In this document: in pieces, positions 18,465 through 28,026 of the stretch
Numbering within the stretch: position 1 is the first letter of the stretch
Layout of the letters: each line of letters starts with the position of its first letter
NCBI RefSeq assembly: GCF_001705235.1
Contig: NZ_MCGV01000001.1
Location: forward strand, 3,910,181-3,974,180
Direction of reading: 5' to 3'
Source of the DNA: Clostridium pasteurianum
Lineage (GTDB): Bacteria > Bacillota > Clostridia > Clostridiales > Clostridiaceae
Length of the DNA: 64,000 bases
The notes under the pieces: model-generated
What the model saw: only the letters and a program-made list of their open reading frames with translations
What the model was told of the DNA's origin: nothing
Database searches by the model: none
Program-made: the position numbers and the translations under genes

Positions 18465-19334
18465 ATGGAAAAAACAGGAGAAAAGCTACAATATTTCGGA
18501 TTAAAGGGAATGTATAATCCATTTTTAATTGAAGAAATGGATAAAGCGTTACTGAGAATAGCTAAGGCTATAAATAATAGAGAAAAAATAGTACTTTATG
18601 GTTATTATGATGTAGACAGTATAGTAGGTATGTCTGTTATGCTGTTAGTTTTGAGATACCTTAATGCTGATGTGGAATATTTTATACCGGATGACTTTTG
18701 TGGAAGCTTTGAAGTCAATCCGCATGATGTAAATGAAAAAATAAAATATTTTGGAGCAAATTTACTTATAACCATAGGATGTGGCATTAATTCTAAGGAA
18801 AATGCTATCTTATGTAAAAAGTTAAATATAGATGCAATTGTTATTGATTATCATGAATCAAATAATGAAAATGATTATGCAATAGTGGTAAATCCAAACT
18901 GTAAGCAATCTAAATATCCATTTAATGAGTTGAGTATTAGTGGGATGGTATTTAAGGTATGCGAGGCTATTTCTATGTACTATCAAATGAAGTGTGTTAA
19001 TAAATATTTAGATCTTGCAACAATAGGCATTATACATAAATGTAATAAATTATATGGCGAAAATAAAATTATGAGTAGTGAAGGTATAAGCAGGATAAAA
19101 ATGACCAATAATCATGGTATAAAGGCTTTAATGAAACTAAAATCTATTGAAGCCGTTAATGTAGATACTGTAAGGATTTTATCAGAAGCTGTTAATCCTA
19201 GGGTAAATGCTGTTGGCAAAATGGATAATGCAAGAATAATAGTTGAATTGTTTACTACAGGTGATAGCTATAAGGCAGAGCAAATAGCTAAGTATTTAGG
19301 TAATGAAGATAAGCTAAGAGAAGAATTTTTATAG
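18465..19334 (+). CDS. Truncated, degenerate RecJ-like DHH protein
   Basis: 289 residues that align by eye with the first half of RecJ single-strand exonucleases (usual length above 550) but with damaged metal sites. Motif I reads G46-Y-Y-D49-V-D51-S instead of GDYDVDG; the DxD pair is kept. Motif II reads IGCG with G105 where RecJ has Asp (DCG). Motif III reads D128-Y129-H instead of DHH. It ends just after the INPRVNAVGKM region, so the DHHA1 substrate domain is absent. It has a good ribosome site and no internal stop, so it is expressed-looking, but exonuclease activity is doubtful. It may be a non-catalytic binding protein or a decaying gene. Confidence 0.8.
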   Translation: MEKTGEKLQYFGLKGMYNPFLIEEMDKALLRIAKAINNREKIVLYGYYDVDSIVGMSVMLLVLRYLNADVEYFIPDDFCGSFEVNPHDVNEKIKYFGANLLITIGCGINSKENAILCKKLNIDAIVIDYHESNNENDYAIVVNPNCKQSKYPFNELSISGMVFKVCEAISMYYQMKCVNKYLDLATIGIIHKCNKLYGENKIMSSEGISRIKMTNNHGIKALMKLKSIEAVNVDTVRILSEAVNPRVNAVGKMDNARIIVELFTTGDSYKAEQIAKYLGNEDKLREEFL

Positions 19335-19483
19335 TATAATTATAACCGTAAAACAATATATGTAAATATAATGCGTAAAATCTAGTACATTGTATCTTAT
19401 AAAAGATTCTAAATATATAGCACATAAATTTTAATACGTTATGTTTAGCTTGTACATAATTTAATTTTAAGGGGGAACTTTGA

Positions 19484-20002
19484 ATGAATCTGAAGGAAAG
19501 TATAAGAGTTATAGAGGGATTTCCAAAAGAAGGAATAAGCTTCAAAGATATTACAACACTTATTCAAGATAAAAATTCATATAAATGTTGTATAGATGAG
19601 ATTGGAGACTATCTTAAAGACAAAAATATAGATTTAATAGTTGCACCTGAAGCACGTGGATTTATATTCGGAGCACCAATTGCTTATAAAATAGGAGCAG
19701 GATTTGTACCAGTAAGAAAGAAAGGAAAACTTCCATGCGAGACTGTAAGTGTTTCATATGCACTTGAATATGGTGAGGATTCATTAGAGATGCATAAGGA
19801 TTCTATTAAACCAGGTCAAAGAGTTGCTATAGTTGATGACCTTCTTGCAACTGGTGGAACTATAAATTCAGTGGCAAAACTTGTTGAAAAATTAGGTGGA
19901 ACTGTAGTTAGCGCATGTTTTGTTATAGAACTTACAGACTTAAATGGCAAAGAAAAGCTTGGAGAATATGATACAATGTCTCTAGTTAAATATAATGTTT
20001 AA
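19484..20002 (+). CDS. apt: Adenine phosphoribosyltransferase
   Basis: 172-residue purine salvage enzyme making AMP from adenine and PRPP. It has [32 protein letters not shown], and the PRPP-binding loop [13 protein letters not shown]. Full length. ATG 19484 follows AGGGGGAAC. It commonly sits before relA in Clostridia, as here. Confidence 0.97.
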   Translation: MNLKESIRVIEGFPKEGISFKDITTLIQDKNSYKCCIDEIGDYLKDKNIDLIVAPEARGFIFGAPIAYKIGAGFVPVRKKGKLPCETVSVSYALEYGEDSLEMHKDSIKPGQRVAIVDDLLATGGTINSVAKLVEKLGGTVVSACFVIELTDLNGKEKLGEYDTMSLVKYNV

Positions 20003-20115
20003 TAAAATTTATATTAGAGTGTAATGCTAAAGTTGTGGCGAAAAATAAAGCCTACAGTAGTGTCTTTACAATTATAAAATTAGAAGGTATACTATATAAT
20101 ATTAAGAAAATATTG

Positions 20116-20145
20116 GGCTGGTTATGCGACCAGCCTTTGATTTTA
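20116..20145 (+). terminator. Short hairpin before relA
   Basis: GGCTGGT (20116-20122) / ACCAGCC (20129-20135) with a 6-nt loop, followed by TTTGATTTT and then the relA ribosome site. It may terminate apt or attenuate relA; the T-run is interrupted. Confidence 0.5.
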
Positions 20146-20158
20146 GGAGAGTATTATA

Positions 20159-22387
20159 ATGGCTGAATTATCAGATTTATTAGAAAAGATAGATGAAAAT
20201 TGTAATAATGTAGATAAAGATATTGTCATTAAAGCATATAACTTTGCATATGAAGCTCATAAATTTCAAAAAAGGGAATCGGGAGAGCCGTATATAAGTC
20301 ATCCTGTCGATGTTGCGTGCATTTTAGCAGAAATGGGCATGGATACTAATACTATAGTTGCGGGAATACTACATGATGTTATTGAGGATACAAGTTTTAG
20401 TTATGATGATATTACAAGATTATTCAGTGGGGAAGTTGCTGATTTAGTATCGGGAGTAACAAAACTTGACAAAATAACTTACAAAACAAAAGAAGAACAA
20501 CAGGCTGATAATGTAAGAAAAATGCTTTTGGCAATGGCTAAAGATATAAGAGTTATTTTGATAAAACTTGCCGATAGACTTCATAATATGCGTACGCTTA
20601 AATTTAAATGTGAACGAAAGCAGAAGGAAAAGGCAAAGGAAACTCTCGATATATATGCTCCATTAGCGCATAGGCTTGGTATGTCTAAAATAAAATGGGA
20701 GCTTGAAGATCTTTCTTTTAGATATCTTAAGCCAAAAGAATACTACGAGCTTGTGGACTTAATATCTGAAAAGAGAGTTGAGAGAGAACAATACATAAAA
20801 AAAATAGTAGAAGAGCTTAAAAATAATCTTGAGGCATCTGGAATAGAATCAGATATAGATGGGAGACCAAAGCACTTTTACAGCATTTATAGAAAGATGT
20901 TAAACAAAAGTAAAAGCTTAGATCAAATTTTTGATTTAACGGCAGTGAGAATACTAGTAAATAGCATAAAGGAATGTTATGCAGTTCTTGGAATCGTACA
21001 TACAATGTATAAACCTATACCGGGCAGATTTAAAGATTATATAGCAATGCCAAAACCTAATATGTACCAGTCACTTCATTCAACGGTAATTGGACCTGAA
21101 GGCAAACCATTTGAAATTCAAATAAGAACATATGATATGCACAAAACTGCAGAATATGGTATAGCTGCTCATTGGAAGTATAAGGAAGGAATAATGGAAA
21201 ATACCCAAAATGCAGCGCAGAAAACCAAAAATGGGAATAAAGATGATATTAAACTTACATGGATAAGAGAAATGCTTGATTGGCAGAGGGAAACTCCTAG
21301 TGCGCAAGAATTTATGGAAAATTTTAAAATAGATTTGTTCTCTGATGAAATTTTTGTGTTTACACCTAAGGGAAAGGTTATAAATTTGCCATATAATGCG
21401 ACACCAGTAGATTTTGCTTATAAGATACATACAGATGTAGGAAATAGATGTGTAGGTGCTAAGGTAAATGGAAAGATAGTTCCTCTTGATTATAAACTAA
21501 AAACAGGAGAAATAATTGAAATACTTACTACATCACTGCCTAAGGGGCCTAATATAAACTGGCTTAATTCAGTTACTAGCAATCAAGCTAAAAGTAAAAT
21601 ACGTTCATGGTTTAAAAAAGCTAAGAGAGATGAAAATATAAGCAAGGGCAAAGAACTTTTAGAAAAAGAAGCTAAAAAGCAGGAATTCAACTTTGGTGAG
21701 ATTGCTAAGGGTGAAAATTTGGAATTGGTATTAAAAAGATATAATATGAATTCAATAGATGATTTATATGCTTCTGTAGGAATAGGTGCAGTTGGAGCAT
21801 CTCTAATACTTGCAAGATTTAAAGATATTTTTGAAAAATCAAAAGACCATAAACCAGCTAGCAATGAAGAAGTTTTGGAAAGTGTAAATAAAAGCAATAA
21901 TAGAGCAAGTACTGCTAAAAAGATTTATAAGGATGAACAGCCTGGAGTGACAGTAAAAGGAGTATCGGATATTTTAGTGAGGTTTGCAAAGTGCTGCACA
22001 CCAGTTCCAGGAGATCCTATAATAGGATATATAACTAAAGGAAGAGGAGTCTCAATACACAGAACCGATTGTACAAATGTAAATAATCTTATAAGAGAAG
22101 ATAGTTCTAGAATTATAGAAGTAAAATGGGGCAAAAGTAAAAATGAAAGCTATATTGCTGAGGTTGAAATTAAAGCTGAGGATAGACAGTCACTTCTTGC
22201 AGATGTTGTTGAGGTAATAAGTTACCTCGGAATATCAATAGAGTCTATTAATGCTAAAACATCCAAAGGTTCCATGGCATATTTGAATTTAAAACTTAAA
22301 ATACAGGATGTAGACCATTTAGGACTACTTATGAAAAAACTAAAAAGGCTACCGGGCATTATAGATATATATAGAACTAATAGTTAA
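20159..22387 (+). CDS. relA: Bifunctional (p)ppGpp synthetase/hydrolase (Rel)
   Basis: 742-residue stringent-response enzyme. The N-terminal HD hydrolase domain is intact ([35 protein letters not shown]). A synthetase domain ([30 protein letters not shown]) follows, then TGS ([12 protein letters not shown]), a zinc-finger-like region with KCCTPVPGD, and a C-terminal ACT domain. All parts appear functional, so it should both make and degrade (p)ppGpp. dtd follows after 10 nt. Confidence 0.96.
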   Translation: MAELSDLLEKIDENCNNVDKDIVIKAYNFAYEAHKFQKRESGEPYISHPVDVACILAEMGMDTNTIVAGILHDVIEDTSFSYDDITRLFSGEVADLVSGVTKLDKITYKTKEEQQADNVRKMLLAMAKDIRVILIKLADRLHNMRTLKFKCERKQKEKAKETLDIYAPLAHRLGMSKIKWELEDLSFRYLKPKEYYELVDLISEKRVEREQYIKKIVEELKNNLEASGIESDIDGRPKHFYSIYRKMLNKSKSLDQIFDLTAVRILVNSIKECYAVLGIVHTMYKPIPGRFKDYIAMPKPNMYQSLHSTVIGPEGKPFEIQIRTYDMHKTAEYGIAAHWKYKEGIMENTQNAAQKTKNGNKDDIKLTWIREMLDWQRETPSAQEFMENFKIDLFSDEIFVFTPKGKVINLPYNATPVDFAYKIHTDVGNRCVGAKVNGKIVPLDYKLKTGEIIEILTTSLPKGPNINWLNSVTSNQAKSKIRSWFKKAKRDENISKGKELLEKEAKKQEFNFGEIAKGENLELVLKRYNMNSIDDLYASVGIGAVGASLILARFKDIFEKSKDHKPASNEEVLESVNKSNNRASTAKKIYKDEQPGVTVKGVSDILVRFAKCCTPVPGDPIIGYITKGRGVSIHRTDCTNVNNLIREDSSRIIEVKWGKSKNESYIAEVEIKAEDRQSLLADVVEVISYLGISIESINAKTSKGSMAYLNLKLKIQDVDHLGLLMKKLKRLPGIIDIYRTNS

Positions 22388-22397
22388 GGGGGATATT

Positions 22398-22847
22398 ATG
22401 AGGGCAGTTGTACAAAGAGTGAAAAAGTCAAGTGTGAAAGTTGACGGAAAAGTAGTAGGACAAATAGATAAAGGCTTAAATGTGCTCATAGGAATTACAG
22501 AGGGAGATACCTTAGAAGATGTAGAGTATTTAAAAAATAAAATTATAAACTTAAGAATATTTGAGGATGAAAATGACAAGATGAATAAATCCTTAAAAGA
22601 TATCAATGGAGAGCTCATAGTAATTTCACAGTTTACATTGTATGGAGACTGTAGGAAAGGTAGGCGCCCAAGTTTTGTAGCAGCTCTTTCAGGAGATAAA
22701 GCAGAAAAGATATATGAGGATTTCGTATCTTCATGTAAAGAGGACATACAGAATGTTCAAACTGGAATATTTGGAGCCTATATGGATGTTGAGATAGAAA
22801 ATGATGGGCCTGTAACGTTGCTGCTTGATAGTAAAAAAGTATTTTAG
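22398..22847 (+). CDS. dtd: D-aminoacyl-tRNA deacylase
   Basis: 149-residue proofreading enzyme that removes D-amino acids from tRNA. It shows the DTD signatures [17 protein letters not shown] (active-site SQxT) and [11 protein letters not shown] (the Gly-cisPro-like region). Adjacent to relA, the standard Firmicute arrangement. Confidence 0.96.
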   Translation: MRAVVQRVKKSSVKVDGKVVGQIDKGLNVLIGITEGDTLEDVEYLKNKIINLRIFEDENDKMNKSLKDINGELIVISQFTLYGDCRKGRRPSFVAALSGDKAEKIYEDFVSSCKEDIQNVQTGIFGAYMDVEIENDGPVTLLLDSKKVF

Positions 22848-22858
22848 AGGTGAAATGT

Positions 22859-23455
22859 ATGAAAATAAGTATAATTCCTGCTGGTATGTATATGACAAAT
22901 TGCTATATAATTGTTGATGAAAAGACAAATGATAGTATAATTATAGATCCAGGTGATGCTCCTAATAAAATTTTAAAGGCTTTTAAGGATACAAACTCCA
23001 ATCTTAAATTCATATTACTGACCCATGGCCATGCAGATCATACAGCTGCTGTGTCAGAATTAATAAAAGAGTATGATATAGATGTTTATATGAATGAAAA
23101 AGATGTTAAGCTTATAAATAATGGAGAATACATGTTTGGAAAAAAAGAAGAGAACGCAAACAAATATGTAAATGATAATGATGAGCTTCAATTTGGAAGT
23201 TTAAAAGTAAAATGCATAGAAACTCCTGGCCATACTCCAGGTGGTATGTGCTATTTAATAGATAATTTCCTTTTCTCTGGTGATACTCTTTTTAATAATT
23301 CGGTTGGAAGAACGGATCTTCCTGGTGGAGATTTCAATGCACTTGTGGATTCTGTTAAGAAACTCATTAAATTGGATGACAGTACTATTGTATATCCTGG
23401 ACATGGAGGAGAAACAACTATAGAACACGAAAAGATGAGTAATCCATTTATCTAA
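22859..23455 (+). CDS. MBL-fold metallo-hydrolase (glyoxalase II-like)
   Basis: 198-residue metallo-beta-lactamase-fold hydrolase. Metal ligands are H56-x-H58-x-D60-H61 (THGHADH), the histidine of ETPGHTPGG, the aspartate of FSGDTLF and the histidine of YPGHGGETT. It resembles the YcbL/YqgX group of glyoxalase II-like proteins commonly found after dtd. ATG 22859 is preferred over GTG 22850 because AGAGGTG (22846-22852) then serves as the ribosome site. The substrate is unknown. Confidence 0.9.
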   Translation: MKISIIPAGMYMTNCYIIVDEKTNDSIIIDPGDAPNKILKAFKDTNSNLKFILLTHGHADHTAAVSELIKEYDIDVYMNEKDVKLINNGEYMFGKKEENANKYVNDNDELQFGSLKVKCIETPGHTPGGMCYLIDNFLFSGDTLFNNSVGRTDLPGGDFNALVDSVKKLIKLDDSTIVYPGHGGETTIEHEKMSNPFI

Positions 23456-23474
23456 AGACTGGGGAGTTTAAATT

Positions 23475-24905
23475 ATGACAAAAGTAAAAATAAATGATGA
23501 AGCGTATTCGTATGCTGTTTATCATATGACCATTTTGTTTTTTAAAAAAGTAGAAATGGTTGATTCGGAAAGTTGGGACTATAGGATAGAAATTGGTTCT
23601 AATAATACTCAAATTTTTTCACAGGATGGCAGCCTACAAAATTATGAGTTTGATGATAGGATAAAATTTAATGATAATGTTAAGATGGCTGTATTTAAAT
23701 ATTTTTCTCATCTTACAGGTAGAAAATTGCCATGGGGTACTTTAATAGGTATAAGGCCTAGCAAAATAGCCAGTAAGTTAATAGAAGAAAATAAAAGTGA
23801 TGAAGAAATAATAGATTATTATAGGATTCATAACTGTACAGATGAAAAAAAGGCAAGATTATGTATAGAAGTTAGTAAAAATGAAAGAAATTTTATAAAG
23901 GATGATAAAAAGGCAGTAAGCATTTATCTTGGGATGCCATTTTGTCCTACAAGGTGCTTATACTGCTCATTTATTTCAGATACTATAGATCATTGTAAAA
24001 AGTACGTAGATGATTATCTTAATGCTATGATTTATGATATTAAGGCAACTTCGGAATACATAAAAAATAAAGGACTTAATATAAGCTGTGTTTACTTTGG
24101 TGGAGGGACACCTACATCAGTAAATAATAATCAATTTGAACTCATAATGAAAAATGTGTATGAGGCATTCATAAAAGGTAATTCTGTAAAAGAGTTTACG
24201 GTAGAAGGCGGAAGGCCAGACAGTATAACAGAAGAAAAATTAAATACAATGAAAAAGTATGGAGTTCATAGGATAAGTATAAATCCACAGACCATGAATG
24301 ATGATACCATGAAGGTTATAGGAAGGCATCATACTGTTCAGGATGTAGTTGACAAGTTCTATATGGCAAGAAAAGTTGGATTTTCAAATATAAATATGGA
24401 CATAATAATAGGGCTTCCAGGGGAAAATGTAGATAAGATTAAAAATACCTGCAGCGAAATTTTAAAATTAAAGCCTGAAAGTTTAACTATCCATGGTTTA
24501 GCTTTAAAAAGAGGTTCAAAATTATTTGAAGATATTTTAGAGGAGAAGGAAGTAAAATTACCGGATGATAGTGAAATAAATGATATGTTTGAAATAGCTC
24601 ATGATGCAGCGAGAAAGCTTAATATGAGTCCATATTATATGTATAGACAGAAGAATATGTTAGGCAACATGGAGAATATAGGATACTCTATAAAAGGCAG
24701 AGAATGTGTATACAATATGATAATGATAGAAGACAGCGAACCTATAATTGCAGTGGGCTGTCATGGTGTTTCAAAGATAATATTTAAAGATACTAACAGA
24801 ATAGAAAGATATGCTAATTTAAAAGATGTAAGGGAGTACATAAAAAGAATTAAGGAAAAAGTAAATGGAAAAATAGATTTTTTAGAAACATTGTATAGAG
24901 AATAA
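23475..24905 (+). CDS. hemZ: Coproporphyrinogen dehydrogenase-like radical SAM protein HemZ
   Basis: 476-residue radical SAM protein of the HemZ/HemN group. The cluster motif is C157-x3-C161-x2-C164 (GMPFCPTRCLYCSF), followed by YFGGGTPTS and INPQTMNDDTM. An extra N-terminal domain of about 150 residues is typical of HemZ in Firmicutes. Authentic HemN makes protoporphyrinogen without oxygen; HemZ relatives are often annotated so, but many have uncertain activity. It forms the end of the relA-dtd-MBL-hemZ run. Confidence 0.85.
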   Translation: MTKVKINDEAYSYAVYHMTILFFKKVEMVDSESWDYRIEIGSNNTQIFSQDGSLQNYEFDDRIKFNDNVKMAVFKYFSHLTGRKLPWGTLIGIRPSKIASKLIEENKSDEEIIDYYRIHNCTDEKKARLCIEVSKNERNFIKDDKKAVSIYLGMPFCPTRCLYCSFISDTIDHCKKYVDDYLNAMIYDIKATSEYIKNKGLNISCVYFGGGTPTSVNNNQFELIMKNVYEAFIKGNSVKEFTVEGGRPDSITEEKLNTMKKYGVHRISINPQTMNDDTMKVIGRHHTVQDVVDKFYMARKVGFSNINMDIIIGLPGENVDKIKNTCSEILKLKPESLTIHGLALKRGSKLFEDILEEKEVKLPDDSEINDMFEIAHDAARKLNMSPYYMYRQKNMLGNMENIGYSIKGRECVYNMIMIEDSEPIIAVGCHGVSKIIFKDTNRIERYANLKDVREYIKRIKEKVNGKIDFLETLYRE

Positions 24906-24948
24906 ACCTTGATAAAAGTGAATTATAGGGTTAAAATTAAATTTAGGG

Positions 24949-24979
24949 CCACTTCAATTAGTATGTGAAGTGGTTTATT
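24949..24979 (+). terminator. Terminator after hemZ
   Basis: CCACTTCA (24949-24956) / TGAAGTGG (24965-24972) with an 8-nt loop, then TTTATT. It separates the relA-hemZ run from aspS. Confidence 0.75.
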
Positions 24980-25119
24980 CATGACATTTGTATTACATAA
25001 GGGATTCACAAGGTAAAACATAAGATATATGTATTTTAAAATGCTAGAATTAGAGTATTATGGTGCATGCATAACTTGATAGTTGAACTGAGAATCCTAT
25101 ATTTAGGAGGAATAAAGAA

Positions 25120-26898
25120 ATGGGAGAATCTTTAAATGGATTAAAGCGAACCATTATGTGCGGTGAACTTAGAGAAAACCATATTGGAAATAAAGTTGTA
25201 GTTATGGGCTGGGTTCAAAGAAAGAGAAATCTTGGAGGATTAGTATTTGTAGATTTAAGAGATAGAGAAGGAATACTCCAGGTGGTTTTCGGAGAAGAGA
25301 TAAATAAAGATGCTTTTTTAAAGGCAGATTTGGTTAAATCAGAATATTGTATAGCAGTTTCTGGAGATGTTGTAAAACGTGAATCACCAAATCCTCATAT
25401 GCCAACAGGAATGGTGGAATTAAGGGGAGAAAATATTAAAATATTATCAGAAAGTGAAACTCCACCTATTTACATAAAAGAAAATCTTGATGCTGCTGAA
25501 AATATAAGACTTAAATATAGATATCTTGATCTTAGAAGACCTGATATGCAGAGGATTTTTAAGATAAGACATAAAACTACAAAAGTTATAAGAGATTTTA
25601 TGGATGAGGAAGGTTTCCTTGAGATGGAAACACCAGTACTTACAAAAAGTACACCTGAGGGTGCAAGAGATTATTTAGTACCAAGTAGAAATTTTAACGG
25701 TAAATTTTATGCGCTTCCTCAGTCACCACAGCTTTTTAAACAGCTTCTTATGGTATCAGGCTATGATAAGTACTTCCAAATAGCAAAATGCTTTAGAGAT
25801 GAAGATTTAAGAGCTAATAGGCAGCCTGAATTTACACAAGTCGATATGGAATTGTCTTTTGTTGAGGAAGATGACGTAATGGCTCTCAATGAAAAACTTA
25901 TCAAAAAGGTTTTTAAAGAAATAGCTGGAGTTGATGTAAAACTTCCAATTGAGAGAATGACGTGGAAAACTGCTATGGAAAAGTACGGATCAGATAAACC
26001 AGATTTAAGATTTGGCATGGAAATTAATGATATAAGTGAAGAATTAAAAAATAGTGAGTTTAAAGTGTTTAGCGGAGCTATAAAGGATGGTGGAAGCGTA
26101 AGAGCTATTAAAGCACCAAATTCAGCTAATATGCCTAGAAAAAAGATAGATAAATTAGGTGAGTTTGTAAAGACATATAAGGCAAAGGGTTTGGCATGGA
26201 TCGCACTTAAGGAAGATGGAGTAAAATCTCCTATTGCTAAGTTCTTAAAAGAAGAAGAGTTAAATGCAATAATTGATAAGGTTCAAGGTAAAACAGGAGA
26301 CCTTATACTTATAGTTGCAGATAAAGATTCAGTAGTATTTCAAGCACTAGGAGCACTTAGAGTAGAGCTTGCGAAGGAGCTTGAGTTATTAAAGGATAAT
26401 AAAGAATTTAGATTTGTATGGGTTACTGAATTCCCACTTCTATCTTATAATGAAGAAGAAGGTAGATTCCAAGCAGAACATCATCCATTCACAATGCCAA
26501 TGGACGAAGATATTCAGTATCTTGATTCCGATCCTGCAAGGGTTAGAGCTAAGGCATATGATATTGTATTAAATGGAGAGGAACTTGGAGGAGGAAGCGT
26601 TAGAATTCATGATGTTGCACTCCAGGAAAAAATGTTTGAGGTAATAGGTATTTCAAAGGAAGATGCATGGAGAAGATTTAGTTTCCTTCTTGAGGCGTTT
26701 AAATTTGGACCACCACCACATGCGGGACTTGCATATGGTCTTGATAGACTTATAATGTTCCTTGCAGGCACAGAGAATATAAAGGATGTAATAGCATTCC
26801 CTAAAAATCAGAATGCATTCTGCCCAATGTCAGAAGCACCTAATATTGTAGATGCAGCTCAACTTGAAGAGCTTGGCATAGAATGCAAGGAAAAATAA
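25120..26898 (+). CDS. aspS: Aspartyl-tRNA synthetase
   Basis: 592-residue class II synthetase. An N-terminal OB anticodon-binding domain (VMGWVQRKRNLGGLVFVDLRD) is followed by the catalytic core with TPEGARDYLVPSR, FRDEDLRANRQPEFTQVD (motif 2), the bacterial GAD insertion, and motif 3 GLAYGLDRLIM. AGGAGG at 25105-25110 fixes ATG 25120. Upstream there is about 140 bp after the hemZ terminator and no T-box-like leader. Confidence 0.98.
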   Translation: MGESLNGLKRTIMCGELRENHIGNKVVVMGWVQRKRNLGGLVFVDLRDREGILQVVFGEEINKDAFLKADLVKSEYCIAVSGDVVKRESPNPHMPTGMVELRGENIKILSESETPPIYIKENLDAAENIRLKYRYLDLRRPDMQRIFKIRHKTTKVIRDFMDEEGFLEMETPVLTKSTPEGARDYLVPSRNFNGKFYALPQSPQLFKQLLMVSGYDKYFQIAKCFRDEDLRANRQPEFTQVDMELSFVEEDDVMALNEKLIKKVFKEIAGVDVKLPIERMTWKTAMEKYGSDKPDLRFGMEINDISEELKNSEFKVFSGAIKDGGSVRAIKAPNSANMPRKKIDKLGEFVKTYKAKGLAWIALKEDGVKSPIAKFLKEEELNAIIDKVQGKTGDLILIVADKDSVVFQALGALRVELAKELELLKDNKEFRFVWVTEFPLLSYNEEEGRFQAEHHPFTMPMDEDIQYLDSDPARVRAKAYDIVLNGEELGGGSVRIHDVALQEKMFEVIGISKEDAWRRFSFLLEAFKFGPPPHAGLAYGLDRLIMFLAGTENIKDVIAFPKNQNAFCPMSEAPNIVDAAQLEELGIECKEK

Positions 26899-26936
26899 AA
26901 AATAGAATTTAAATCATTTTGATAGATATAGTTTTT

Positions 26937-26980
26937 ATATGGGAAAACTGGTAAAAGTGCTAGTTTTCCCATATGTTATT
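26937..26980 (+). terminator. Terminator after aspS
   Basis: ATATGGGAAAACTGG (26937-26951) pairs with CTAGTTTTCCCATAT (26960-26974) with one mismatch, followed by GTTATTT. Confidence 0.8.
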
Positions 26981-27037
26981 TAATTAATTTCATAGGAGAT
27001 GCAATTCTTTATATTTTCCGATTGGAGAGTGAAATAA

Positions 27038-27316
27038 GTGGGAGAAAATAATGAAAAAAATAAAAAAGATCTGATTGTAAGACTCAGGAAGATAGAAGGA
27101 CAGGTAAAAGGTATAGAAAAAATGATAGAAGCTGATGCCTGTTGTAAAAATGTACTTGTGCAGGTTGCTGCAGTTAAAGCGGCTGTAAATAAAATAGGGA
27201 TACTAATGCTTCAGAATTATACAAAAAAGTGCATGAAAGATGAGATTAAATTAGACGATTTGAATGATTCTAAACTAGACGAACTAATTTCCACTATAAC
27301 TATGTTTATGAAGTAA
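27038..27316 (+). CDS. CsoR/FrmR/RcnR family regulator (DUF156)
   Basis: 92-residue all-helical repressor family that releases DNA on binding metal, aldehyde or persulfide. RLRKIEGQVKGIEKMI starts helix 1. The sensing positions are C36 and C65, spaced as in copper-sensing CsoR (29 apart), but the histidine expected at 61 is Y61, and an extra C35 precedes C36. A dithiol without the histidine is the pattern of persulfide sensors of the CstR type. It is probably not a Cu(I) sensor; that is inference. The start is GTG 27038. The stop codon TAA (27314-27316) lies inside the terminal repeat of composite element B. No target operon is adjacent. Confidence 0.85.
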   Translation: MGENNEKNKKDLIVRLRKIEGQVKGIEKMIEADACCKNVLVQVAAVKAAVNKIGILMLQNYTKKCMKDEIKLDDLNDSKLDELISTITMFMK

Positions 27317-28026
27317 TATTATTTTGGGAACATTAAATAAAACTCATAAGCCTAAACCCTAAATTATGAAAATACTAAGAAATTTTAATAACTCACCTTT
27401 AGGTTCAGACAAATTAAAATTTCTAAGTCTTTTCATAATTTGGGGTAAGGTTTATTGAGTTTTATTTAAATCGTTCCCAAAATAATATTACTTCATTTAA
27501 ATAAGTGCAAGGTAAATTTTTCTCCGCTGCTCTACGAAAAATTCTATAATATCGTATTATAAAATTATAATATACCAGGCAATTTCTATATTATAAAGGT
27601 TTAGATAATTCTTAATATCAGTAAATCAAGGTTGTTAATTGTAAATACTAAGATATCCTGTTTTATAAAGAAGAATTAGCTTTGCCTAAATATCGTGTAT
27701 GATTTTATTTACCACTAATTAATGATGACTAATACATTAATGTATTTAAAAGCTAAATAAGATAGATATAGAAGTAAATATATTTCACCCCTGAAATTCC
27801 GTAGGTACGGAGGAATTTCTTCCTTGCTTTACCCTCAAAGAGAAGTAGCAGTGCTTTGGAACGATTTAAAAAAATCCTATAAATCTTGACAAAAAAATCA
27901 TAAAATACTTAGAGTTTTGAATTTGTTTGAACGTAGTGAGTTATTTAAAACTCTTAGTATTTTATGATTTTTTTATCTTAGATTTATAGGATTTTTTTAA
28001 TGTTCCAAAGCACTGCTACTTCTCTT
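27310..28026. repeat. Composite palindromic element, copy B (complete)
   Basis: 717-bp non-coding element between two convergent genes. The left palindrome (27310-27494) has ends GAAGTAATATTATTTTGG and CCAAAATAATATTACTTC. Internal block 1 is 27507-27543 (AAGGTAAATTTTTCTCCGCT...CTACGAAAAAT). A variable AT-rich middle of about 250 bp follows, then block 2 at 27794-27831 (AAATTCCGTAGGTACGGAGG...TTCCTTGCTTT). The right palindrome (27838-28026) has arms AAGAGAAGTAGCAGTGCTTTGGAAC and its complement; its apex reads AATTTGTTTGAACGTAGTGAGTTA. The stop codons of both neighbours lie within its outer arms. No protein-coding potential is seen. Confidence 0.85.

Noticed and set aside
19335-19483. Frameshifted remainder of the RecJ-like gene
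   Set aside because: The 149 bp after the stop hold no frame resembling the DHHA1 region; it is AT-rich spacer leading to apt.
24980-25119. Possible T-box leader of aspS
   Set aside because: The gap after the hemZ terminator is about 140 bp and shows no T-box motif or antiterminator pairing.
27310-28026. CRISPR array as explanation for the repeated palindromes
   Set aside because: There are only two large palindromes per locus, no regular short repeats with unique spacers, and no cas genes.
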